Both the position numbers and the translations under genes were made by a program. This document shows positions 1 to 7,139 of a stretch of 64,000 nt of DNA, piece after piece (the stretch's first letter is position 1; the number at the start of each line of letters is the position of its first letter). Under the pieces are notes generated by a model. That model was not told the DNA's origin and did not search any database. It saw only the letters and a program-made list of their open reading frames with translations. This DNA is from Pseudomonadota bacterium (GTDB taxonomy: Bacteria > Pseudomonadota > Alphaproteobacteria > Sphingomonadales > Sphingomonadaceae): positions 124,001-188,000 of the forward strand of contig JAIUPN010000008.1 in NCBI GenBank assembly GCA_020160755.1. Direction: 5' to 3'.

Positions 1-224
1 TTGGCAACGCCGATCGCGCTGTTGCCGATCGTCGGCGGCGCCGGGTCGGTCCACAGCTCGACCGCGCGGTTCTGCGCGACGATTCCCGCCATCGTGCTTT
101 CGTCGAGGTCGCCCGCGGTGCGCACCGCATAGGCGTCGAGCCGAACGAGCGCGAGCGCGGCGATGCTGATGACGCTCAACGCCACGAGCATTTCGAGCAA
201 GGTGAAGCCGCGCTCACTTCCCAC
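1..224 (-). CDS. gspI: Type II secretion minor pseudopilin GspI (partial, 3' end outside window)
   Basis: This is the N-terminal part of a minor pseudopilin of the type II secretion system. It is read on the minus strand from a GTG at 224 and stays open to the window edge (about 74 codons). The start is followed by a short basic leader and a class III prepilin signal, Gly then FTLLEMLVALSV, with the usual Glu at +5 of the mature protein, a hydrophobic helix, and the ESTMAGIVAQN-like stretch typical of GspI. A prepilin peptidase would cut after the Gly. It overlaps the gspH stop by 11 bases, as expected for the gspG-H-I order. No ATG lies nearby, which supports the GTG start. The rest of the gene and probably gspJ onward lie beyond base 1. 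Confidence 0.85.
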   Translation of the reverse strand, partial: MGSERGFTLLEMLVALSVISIAALALVRLDAYAVRTAGDLDESTMAGIVAQNRAVELWTDPAPPTIGNSAIGVA

Positions 225-696
225 GACTGACCTCTCCCGTCGCCGAGACGCGCACGATCTCGCGCGCGTCGCCGCCGGTGAGCACGACCGCCTGCGGCGT
301 CGGGCTGGTGCCGACGCGGTCGAACAGGATGCGCGCCGCGCCCTGTCCGTTGGCCGCCACAAAACGCACGTCACCGGGCCAGCTCCGCTGTTCGAAGGCA
401 CGGCCGGGAAGCGGTTGCCATTCGCCCGACACCCGCCGTTCGAAACCATAGCCCGATGGCGCGAAATGGACCGCGACGCTGCGCCCCTCGATCACCGCCA
501 CGTCGCGCGCGGCGGCAAGCCGCGCAGCGAGCCGGTCGGCTTCGCTGCGCACGCTGCGTTCTTCGCCAGGGATGGTAAGCACGACGGCGGTCGCGGCGAG
601 CGCCATGATCGCGAGCACGACCATCAGTTCGACGAGGGTAAAGCCGTTGGCGTGGGGACGCGCGCGCGTCTCAGCCGTCGCTGCGAATATCCGCAT
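214..696 (-). CDS. gspH: Type II secretion minor pseudopilin GspH
   Basis: Minor pseudopilin of the T2SS pseudopilus tip, 160 residues from the ATG at 696. The leader ends in NG followed by FTLVELMVVLAIMALAA, a class III prepilin cleavage site with Glu at +5. The C-terminal half (RLAARLAAARDVAVIEGRSV, then FERRVSGEW) matches the GspH/FimT-type beta domain. The frame is open 11 codons further up (to 729), but the ATG at 696 gives an 18-residue leader closer to the family. It overlaps gspG by 26 bases and gspI by 11, so it is translationally coupled in one operon. The call follows from fold, size and gene order. Confidence 0.85.
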   Translation of the reverse strand: MRIFAATAETRARPHANGFTLVELMVVLAIMALAATAVVLTIPGEERSVRSEADRLAARLAAARDVAVIEGRSVAVHFAPSGYGFERRVSGEWQPLPGRAFEQRSWPGDVRFVAANGQGAARILFDRVGTSPTPQAVVLTGGDAREIVRVSATGEVSRGK

Positions 697-1183
697 TGTC
701 GTCGGTCCCGCCGGGGGCGCCATCGGCACCGAGCGACCAGACGTCGAACGCCTTCCCGTTCGGCCCCGGCGCCTGATAATTATAGGGCCGCCCCCACGGA
801 TCGGCGGGCAGTTTCTTGATATAGCCGCCGCGGCGATAGCGTTCGGGCTGCGCGAGCGACGGCGGCGGCGTGCTGAGCGCGTTCAGCCCGTCGGTCGAGG
901 CGGGATAGGTCAGATTGTCGAGGCGATATTGTTCGAGCGCGGTTTCGAGCGTCGCGATATCGGCCTTGGCCTTGGTCACCATCGCACGGTCCTGGCTGGG
1001 CAGGACGTTGATCATCACCACCGTCGCGAGCAGTCCGATGATGAAGATCACCACCATCAATTCGGTCAGGGTAAAGCCACGTTCGCCCTTCCTGCGGCGG
1101 CGCTGGACCGGGGGCCGGCCCTCGCCGGAAAAGGAGGTATCGAGCATCAGGCGAAGGAATAGCTGCATCAGCGACATTTTCAT
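671..1183 (-). CDS. gspG: Type II secretion major pseudopilin GspG
   Basis: Major pseudopilin, 170 residues from the ATG at 1183. The prepilin site ERG followed by FTLTELMVVIFIIGLLATVV is clear. After the helix come the GspG hallmarks: KAKADIATLETALEQYRLDN, the LPADPWGRPYNY loop and the C-terminal calcium-site region (WSLGADGAPGGTDDNADI). The ATG overlaps the gspF TGA (ATGA). The leader before the cleavage Gly would be 36 residues, far longer than the usual 6 to 10; an in-frame ATG at 1147 would give 24. Neither has a convincing ribosome binding site, so the start is uncertain while the identity is not. Confidence 0.93.
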   Translation of the reverse strand: MKMSLMQLFLRLMLDTSFSGEGRPPVQRRRRKGERGFTLTELMVVIFIIGLLATVVMINVLPSQDRAMVTKAKADIATLETALEQYRLDNLTYPASTDGLNALSTPPPSLAQPERYRRGGYIKKLPADPWGRPYNYQAPGPNGKAFDVWSLGADGAPGGTDDNADIRSDG

Positions 1184-2394
1184 AGTCCGGCTAGGTTCTG
1201 CAACTGAAGGATCGGAAGCAGGATGGCGAGGATGATAAGGGCTACGCACGACCCCATAACGACAATTATGACAGGTTCGAGAAGCGCCATCGACGCGGCC
1301 GTAAAGCGGTCGAATTCGCGCTCGAGATAGTCGGCGGCGCGTTCGAGCATCTGCTCGAGCCGTCCGGCACTTTCGCCGCTGGCGGTCATATAGACGAGCA
1401 ACGGCGGAAAGACCCCGGCGTCGCGGAGTGCCGCCGACAGGCTGCCGCCCGCGCGGACCTGATCGACGATCGTCGCGGTCGCGCCCGCAAGCGCCGCGTT
1501 CCTAATCGTCGGGAGCGTCAGGCGCAGCCCCTCGACGAGCGGCAGGCGGCTCGACACCATCGTCGACAAGGTACGCGCAAAACGCGCGGCATAGAGATCG
1601 CGGAGCAGGCGCCCGAAGAGCGGCAGGCGCAGCAGCCGCGCATCGACGCGCGCCTTGAACGCGGGGCGGCGCATCGCACTCACCCAGCCGAAGCTCGCGG
1701 CGGCGATCAGCAGCGCGATCAGCCACCACCAGTTCGCGGCAAAGCCGGAAATAGCGATCACCGCGCGCGTCAGAAAGGGAAGCTGCTGCCCGACGTCGGT
1801 GAATTGTTCGACGACGCGCGGGACGACGAAGATCATCAGCGCGGCGACGACCCCGATCGCGACGATCGCGAGAACGACCGGATAGGCGAGCGCCGCGATC
1901 AGCTTGCCGCGCACCTCGGCCTGCCGTTCGAGCAAGTCGGCGAGGCGCGCGAGGATCGTCGTCAGGCTGCCCGTCGTTTCCCCCGCCGCGACCATCGCGC
2001 GATAGAGCGGCGGGAAGCTCGCCGGCTGGCGCGCCATCGCGTCGGCGAGGCGGCGGCCTTCGAGCAATCCGGCGTGGACGTCGCCGATGACCGCTCGTGC
2101 ACTCTCGGCCTCGCTCTGGCGTGTGAGCGTGCGCAGCGCCTCTTCGAGCGGCGCGACCTCGGCGAGCGTCGCGAGCTGGCGCGTGAAGAGCGCGAGGTCC
2201 TTGCTCGACAATCTATTACGGCGGAAAGCGAACAGCGAACGGCCGGCGGGCTTCGTCCCCGCCACCTCGACCGCGACGATATGGAATTTGCGCCGCATCA
2301 GGTCGGCGCGCGCCGCATCGTCGTTCGCGGCGGTCAACCGGCCTTTTCGCTCGCGGCCCTGGCTGTCGATCGCCACATAGCGATAATCAGGCAT
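1180..2394 (-). CDS. gspF: Type II secretion inner-membrane platform protein GspF
   Basis: Polytopic inner-membrane platform protein, 404 residues. Two homologous GspF/PilC domains are visible: an N-terminal cytoplasmic part (LALFTRQLATLAEVAPLEEAL), a transmembrane pair around residues 170-240, a second domain (FARTLSTMVSSRLPLVEGL) and a C-terminal transmembrane helix (LLEPVIIVVMGSCVALIILAI). The motif SGESAGRLEQML just before the last helix is a family signature. I chose ATG 2394 over ATG 2400 because GAGG lies six bases before 2394 but touches 2400. The start lies inside the end of gspE, and the stop overlaps the gspG ATG. Confidence 0.95.
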   Translation of the reverse strand: MPDYRYVAIDSQGRERKGRLTAANDDAARADLMRRKFHIVAVEVAGTKPAGRSLFAFRRNRLSSKDLALFTRQLATLAEVAPLEEALRTLTRQSEAESARAVIGDVHAGLLEGRRLADAMARQPASFPPLYRAMVAAGETTGSLTTILARLADLLERQAEVRGKLIAALAYPVVLAIVAIGVVAALMIFVVPRVVEQFTDVGQQLPFLTRAVIAISGFAANWWWLIALLIAAASFGWVSAMRRPAFKARVDARLLRLPLFGRLLRDLYAARFARTLSTMVSSRLPLVEGLRLTLPTIRNAALAGATATIVDQVRAGGSLSAALRDAGVFPPLLVYMTASGESAGRLEQMLERAADYLEREFDRFTAASMALLEPVIIVVMGSCVALIILAILLPILQLQNLAGL

Positions 2395-3880
2395 CGACAT
2401 CCTCGCGCCGCGCGATGCGGATCGCCTCCTCGGCGGTCGTCAGCCCCTTCGCCACCATCGTGCGCGCCGCCGACGCGAGCGTGGGCGATTTCAGGAAGGC
2501 GTGCTTCGCGATCATCGCCTCGTCACCGCCATTGTAGATATAGCGGCGCACGGTCTCGTCGACCTTGATCGCCTCGAACACACCAATGCGCCCGCGGAAC
2601 CCGCTTTGACCGCAGTGATCGCAGCCCTTGGGACGCCAGATCACCGTGCCGATGTCGAGGCCGAGCATCGCCGCGACGCTGTTATCCGCCTGCACCGGCT
2701 CGCGGCAATGGTCGCACAGCTTGCGCACCAGCCGCTGTGCGAGCACCGCACGCAGCGTCGAGGCGAGCAGGAAAGGCTCGACCTTCAGATCCTTGAGACG
2801 CGTGATCGCGCCCACCGCATCGTTGGTGTGGACGGTCGAAAGCACAAGATGCCCCGTCAGCGACGCCTGCACGGCGATATCGGCGGTTTCGCGGTCGCGG
2901 ATTTCGCCGACCATCACGACGTCGGGGTCCTGACGCAGGATCGCGCGCAGACCCGCGGCGAAATCCAGCCCGACCTTGCTGTTCACCTGCGTCTGACCGA
3001 CACCATCGACGGCATATTCGACCGGATCTTCGACGGTCAGGATATTGCGCCGACCGTCGTTGAGCTGCTTGAGCGCGGCGTAAAGCGTCGTCGTCTTACC
3101 CGACCCGGTCGGGCCGGTGACGAGGATGATGCCATTGGGTTCGGCGAGCGCCTCGCGCAAAATCTGGTCGGCGGCGCCCGACAGGCCGAGAACGTCGAAG
3201 TCGATCCCAGCGGCGTCCTTGTCGAGGATACGCATCACGACGCGTTCGCCCGCGCGGCTGGGCAATGTCGAGACGCGGACGTCGACCGCCTTGCCCGCCA
3301 GCGTCAGCCCGATACGCCCGTCCTGCGGCACGCGGCGTTCGGCGATGTCGAGGCGCGCCATGACCTTGATACGGCTGACGACGACGGGGGCGACATGCGG
3401 CGGCATCCGCAGATGTTCGCGCAGCACGCCGTCGGTGCGCATCCGCACGACGAGACCGCTTTCATAAGGTTCGATATGGATGTCGCTGACCCCCTGCCGC
3501 ACCGCTTCGGCGATGATCGCGTTGATCAGGCGGATCGCGGGGGCGTCGTCGGCGCTGTCGAGCAGATCCTCGGCGCTCGGCAGGCTGAAGTCGATGTCGC
3601 TGCCGTCGAGCGAACCCGCCATCGCGGCGGCCGAGCTGTCGACGGCATAATGATCCGACAGCAGCCGGTCGAAATCGGCGGCATCGGCGGTCGCGACGCG
3701 CAGCGGCTGCGCGAGGTAGCGCTTGACCTCGATCAGCACCGCGGGATCGCTGCCCTCGCGCAGGGTCGCCAGCCAGACGCCGTTTTCGCCGGGCGCGATG
3801 ACGACGCCATGCGCGCGGGCAAAGCCGTAAGGAATATCAACCGGCGCCGGGGGAGGCGCCGCCGGTTCGATGTCGGTCAC
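2387..3880 (-). CDS. gspE: Type II secretion ATPase GspE
   Basis: Cytoplasmic hexameric ATPase that powers the pseudopilus, 497 residues. An N-terminal GspE/PulE domain is followed by the nucleotide-binding core: Walker A GPTGSGKT at residues 256-263, the Asp box (ILTVEDPVEY), Walker B (DPDVVMVGEIRDRETADIA) and the His box (TGHLVLSTVHTNDA). A tetracysteine zinc motif (CDHC and, some 30 residues on, CDHC) is present, as in true GspE. The start overlaps the gspD stop by four bases. Length and motif order are normal. Confidence 0.96.
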   Translation of the reverse strand: MTDIEPAAPPPAPVDIPYGFARAHGVVIAPGENGVWLATLREGSDPAVLIEVKRYLAQPLRVATADAADFDRLLSDHYAVDSSAAAMAGSLDGSDIDFSLPSAEDLLDSADDAPAIRLINAIIAEAVRQGVSDIHIEPYESGLVVRMRTDGVLREHLRMPPHVAPVVVSRIKVMARLDIAERRVPQDGRIGLTLAGKAVDVRVSTLPSRAGERVVMRILDKDAAGIDFDVLGLSGAADQILREALAEPNGIILVTGPTGSGKTTTLYAALKQLNDGRRNILTVEDPVEYAVDGVGQTQVNSKVGLDFAAGLRAILRQDPDVVMVGEIRDRETADIAVQASLTGHLVLSTVHTNDAVGAITRLKDLKVEPFLLASTLRAVLAQRLVRKLCDHCREPVQADNSVAAMLGLDIGTVIWRPKGCDHCGQSGFRGRIGVFEAIKVDETVRRYIYNGGDEAMIAKHAFLKSPTLASAARTMVAKGLTTAEEAIRIARREDVDA

Positions 3881-6090
3881 GGATAATCTCCGGCGGGAGG
3901 AGCGGGCGCCTGTGAAATCGAGGGCGGGACGTCGGTCGAAATGACGCTGCCATCGGGACCGCGCAGTTCGGGGAGGTTCACCGGGCCGACGGTGACGTCG
4001 GTGGAGGTCGCCGCGCTCGGCACCGGCGGCACCGCACCCAGATAGTCGCGTACCAGCGTGTCGATCGCGGGTTCTTCGCCCGGATTGCGCTGGAGCTGGA
4101 AGTCGCGGACATAGCCGTAGCGGCGCGCGGTCAGCGCCGCATTGTCTTCGCGATTGCGCAGGATCGTCGGACGGATGAAGACCATCAAATTGGTCTTAGA
4201 GCGCGTCCTGCTGCGCGATTTGAACAGTTCGCCGAGCAAGGGAATGTCGCTCAATAGCGGGATGCGTTCGATCGTCTTGCGCTCGTCGTCGTTGAGCAGC
4301 CCACCGATCGCGAGTATCTCGCCATCATCGACGGTCAGCACCGTTTCGAACGCGCGCTTGTTGAGGATGAGGTCGCTGTTGCGCGACGAGACGGGGCCCG
4401 CGACGCTCGACACTTCCTGCCGCAGGAACATCTTCACTTCGCCCGCGCCGTTCACCTGCGGGGTCACTTCCAGCTTGATCCCGACCTCTTCGCGCTGGAC
4501 GGTGCGGAAGGCATTTTCGAAATTGTCGCCCAGCTTCTCCCCCGTCGTGATCGGAACATCCTGACCGACGAGGAATTTCGCGGCCTGATTGTCGAGCGTC
4601 ACGATATGCGGGGTCGCGAGCAGGTTCGAGGTGGTGTCCGATTTCACCGCGTTGATGATCGCGCCAAAGATCGTGTTCTTGCCGATGTCGCCCGCGAAAC
4701 CCGCGAAGCCGCCCGTTGCAGTCAGAAGCGACGCGGCCGCGGCTTCCTGCAGACTGTTGCCGAGCGAGCTGTTCGTTTGCGTGACCGTCGTGTTGCCGTT
4801 GACCGTCGTCGTCTCCTGCGACAGCCGGTTCGCGGCATAGGCGCCGCCGAGCGTCAGGATGTTGGGCGATGCATTGCTATAGCTCGTTGCGACGAACGGG
4901 ATATTCTTGCCGCCGAGCAGGAACTGGACGCCGAGGCGCTTCGCCGCATCGTCGCCGATTTCGACGACGATCGCTTCGACGAGCACCTGTTGCCGGCGGC
5001 TGTCGAGTTGGCGGATCAACTCGCCGAGCATCCGCTGCACTTCGCTGTTCGCCGCGACGATGATCGCGTTGGCGCCCTCATAGCGCGTGACGATCGCGGG
5101 ACCGCGGGTCGAGATGCTGCCGCTTCCGCCGCCGCCCACCGATGCCGCGGCTGCCGGAGCGGCGGCCGCTGCCATCGGCGCGCCACCGCCGCTGGACGAC
5201 GAGGACGAGGTGGACGCCGGCGGCAGACCCGCCTTCTGTGCCGGGTCGCTGCCGCCGCCGATCAGTTGCTGCAACGTCGGGAGCAGCGTTTCGGCGTTCG
5301 CATGTTCGAGCCAGTAGACGCGCAGTTCGGTGCCGCCCGCCGCCTTGGCGTCGAGATCGTTCGCCATCGAGACGAAGCGCGCGACCATCGCCTGATCGCC
5401 GCGCAGCGCAATCGCATTGCTGCTGTCAATCGGCACGATCGCGAGCGGCGCCCGCGCGCCCTCGCCCGCCGCGGGGACAAGCGCGGTGAGCGCGGCGGCG
5501 ATCTCGCGCGCACCGGCGTTCTTCAGCGTGACGATCTGGCTGGTCGAGCTGTCGCGGTCGATGCTCGACGCGAGCGCGCGGATGCGGCGGATATTGTCGG
5601 CGAAGTCGGCCACGACGAGGCTGTTGGCGTTGCGGTTCGCCGTCAGCGAGCCCTGCGCGCTGACGAGCGGGCGCAGCGTTTCGACCGCCGCGACCGCGTC
5701 GATGTGCCTCAGGCGGATGATTTCGGTGACGAACTGGTTCTGTGCCGCACCGCCGCTGCCGATCCGGCCGGGCTGCGCCGCGGCGCCGTCGATCGGCTGG
5801 ACGCGATAACTGCCGTTCGGACCCGGCACCGCGACAAGGCCGTTCGAGCGCAGGGTCGCGAGGAAAATCTCGAAATATTCGCTGCGCGACAGCGGCCGGT
5901 CGGTGACGACCGACACCTTGCCGTTGACGCGGCCGTCGATAACGAAAGTGCGCCCGGTGATCCGCGCCGCATCCTGAATGAAGGCGCGGATATCGGCGTC
6001 GCGGACGTTGAGCGTATATTGGGCGAATGCGGGACCGGGCGTGGAAGAAATCAGCGCGGCGGCGAGCATCAGGGACAGTTTGAAACGCAT
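3877..6090 (-). CDS. gspD: Type II secretion secretin GspD
   Basis: Outer-membrane secretin, 737 residues from the ATG at 6090. A signal peptide (MRFKLSLMLAAALISSTPG, cleaved after AFA) leads to the N0 domain (YTLNVRDADIRAFIQDAARI), N1-N3 repeats, a Ser/Gly/Ala-rich linker near the middle, and the secretin core with the VPITTGE and VGIKLEVTPQV motifs and the C-terminal TNLMVFIRPTIL strand. The frame stays open far upstream to 6840, but that part is a shadow of gspC. The gene starts five bases after gspC ends. No outer-membrane pilotin gene is visible in the window. Confidence 0.95.
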   Translation of the reverse strand: MRFKLSLMLAAALISSTPGPAFAQYTLNVRDADIRAFIQDAARITGRTFVIDGRVNGKVSVVTDRPLSRSEYFEIFLATLRSNGLVAVPGPNGSYRVQPIDGAAAQPGRIGSGGAAQNQFVTEIIRLRHIDAVAAVETLRPLVSAQGSLTANRNANSLVVADFADNIRRIRALASSIDRDSSTSQIVTLKNAGAREIAAALTALVPAAGEGARAPLAIVPIDSSNAIALRGDQAMVARFVSMANDLDAKAAGGTELRVYWLEHANAETLLPTLQQLIGGGSDPAQKAGLPPASTSSSSSSGGGAPMAAAAAPAAAASVGGGGSGSISTRGPAIVTRYEGANAIIVAANSEVQRMLGELIRQLDSRRQQVLVEAIVVEIGDDAAKRLGVQFLLGGKNIPFVATSYSNASPNILTLGGAYAANRLSQETTTVNGNTTVTQTNSSLGNSLQEAAAASLLTATGGFAGFAGDIGKNTIFGAIINAVKSDTTSNLLATPHIVTLDNQAAKFLVGQDVPITTGEKLGDNFENAFRTVQREEVGIKLEVTPQVNGAGEVKMFLRQEVSSVAGPVSSRNSDLILNKRAFETVLTVDDGEILAIGGLLNDDERKTIERIPLLSDIPLLGELFKSRSRTRSKTNLMVFIRPTILRNREDNAALTARRYGYVRDFQLQRNPGEEPAIDTLVRDYLGAVPPVPSAATSTDVTVGPVNLPELRGPDGSVISTDVPPSISQAPAPPAGDYP

Positions 6091-6095
6091 AAGAC

Positions 6096-6977
6096 CTATT
6101 GCTTCGACAGGAAGATGGCGACGGGAACGACGCTGGCGCCGCGTTCGACTTCGAGTGCGACGCGCGCACCCGGGGTAAGCTGGTTGGCGAGCGCGGCAGC
6201 GTCGCTCGCCGATCCGATCGGGCGGCCGCCGACCGAGCGGATGACGTCGCCGGGGCGCAGACCCGCCGCGCGGAAGGCCGCTCCGTCGCCTTGCGGCTGA
6301 ACGACGATCCCGGTCACGCGGCCGTCTTCGGTACGCGGAGCAAAACCGACGCCCGCCTTGATCGCGGCGGGGGTCATTTCGCCGCTCGCGCTCGCACCGG
6401 CCGGGGTCGCCCCGATTTCGGGGGTCGGCGCGGGCAACGGCGTCGCGGGATTGGCGACGGGCGCCGCACCGCTCTGATCGAGGAACAGGCTTTCGCGGGC
6501 GCCGCCGCGGTCGAGCAGCACATGATCGAAGGCGACACCGGCAAGCTTGAGCCCCGGCGCGATCTCGTCGCCGACCGCATAGCTGGTCTGAATCCCGTCC
6601 TCGCCCGCGATGATCGCCGAGCCGCCACCGGTCGCCTCGTTGAGGTTGACGCCAAACAGAGTGAGTCCCGCGGAAGTGACGGTCGCCGAAGCGGTTCCCT
6701 GCGCATTGCCGCGGAAAAAGGGATCGAGGCTGGAAAAAAGCGCGCGCCGCTCGGCGGGGGAGGCGATCACCGCCGCCTGCGGCTGCCATGCGCCGAGCGG
6801 CGACAGCGGCGTGAACAGGGTCCAGAACAGGCGGACGCATTGCCAGACCAGCAGCGCGCCGAGCAGGCCCGCGAGCAGCATCGGCCAGATTTCACGTGGG
6901 GCCCGCCGCCCGGCGCGCAGCCAGGCAGGCAGCGCACGCGGCAGCCGAACGGCCGATCCGGACATCAGCGTCGCCAT
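6096..6977 (-). CDS. gspC: Type II secretion inner-membrane coupling protein GspC
   Basis: First gene of the secretion operon, 293 residues. One N-terminal transmembrane helix (residues about 30-52, MLLAGLLGALLVWQCVRLFW), a homology region that would contact the secretin N0 domain (LTLFGVNLNEATGGGSAIIAG), a Pro-rich linker and a C-terminal PDZ domain (GLRPGDVIRSVGGRPI, residues about 195-290). The domain order is that of GspC with a PDZ rather than a coiled coil, the form linked in the family to substrate selection. A PHO-box array lies about 80 bases before the start, so transcription under phosphate starvation is likely. Confidence 0.92.
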   Translation of the reverse strand: MATLMSGSAVRLPRALPAWLRAGRRAPREIWPMLLAGLLGALLVWQCVRLFWTLFTPLSPLGAWQPQAAVIASPAERRALFSSLDPFFRGNAQGTASATVTSAGLTLFGVNLNEATGGGSAIIAGEDGIQTSYAVGDEIAPGLKLAGVAFDHVLLDRGGARESLFLDQSGAAPVANPATPLPAPTPEIGATPAGASASGEMTPAAIKAGVGFAPRTEDGRVTGIVVQPQGDGAAFRAAGLRPGDVIRSVGGRPIGSASDAAALANQLTPGARVALEVERGASVVPVAIFLSKQ

Positions 6978-7035
6978 TATTCTTCCCTGTCCCCCAACTG
7001 AAAGGCCGTGCCTGCGAATCGCCTAGGGGCGATTG

Positions 7036-7075
7036 GTGACAATCAGTTGACCGGAAGATTACAGTTTTTTGACGG
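7036..7075 (-). promoter_or_regulatory. PHO-box array in front of gspC
   Basis: On the minus strand the pentamers GTCAA, GTAAT, GTCAA and GTCAC follow each other exactly every 11 bases (plus-strand positions 69-73, 58-62, 47-51 and 36-40 of the 7000s). The first pair forms CCGTCAAAAAACTGTAAT (7058-7075), which agrees at 15 of 18 positions with the enterobacterial PHO box CTGTCATAAAACTGTCAT. Eleven-base spacing of GTCAY units is the hallmark of PhoB binding. The array ends about 60 bases before the gspC start, a normal distance for an activator. PhoB control is inferred. Confidence 0.72.
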
Positions 7076-7106
7076 TCGAGCGAGTCCGCAGCGACGGCCC
7101 GAAGCG

Positions 7107-7132
7107 ATCCTCCCCGCCGTGGCGGGGAGGAT
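7107..7132. terminator. GC-rich hairpin between the receptor gene and gspC
   Basis: A perfect 12-base inverted repeat (ATCCTCCCCGCC, two bases, then its complement) lies just after the receptor stop at 7140 and before the gspC promoter. On the minus strand it is where a terminator for the upstream gene would be, but no T tract follows. It may be an incomplete terminator or an RNA-stabilising structure. Confidence 0.45.
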
Positions 7133-7139
7133 ACAGGCC

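Noticed and set aside
6091..6840. Upstream extension of gspD
   Set aside because: The extra residues are an Arg-rich shadow of gspC; the signal peptide at 6090 marks the real start.
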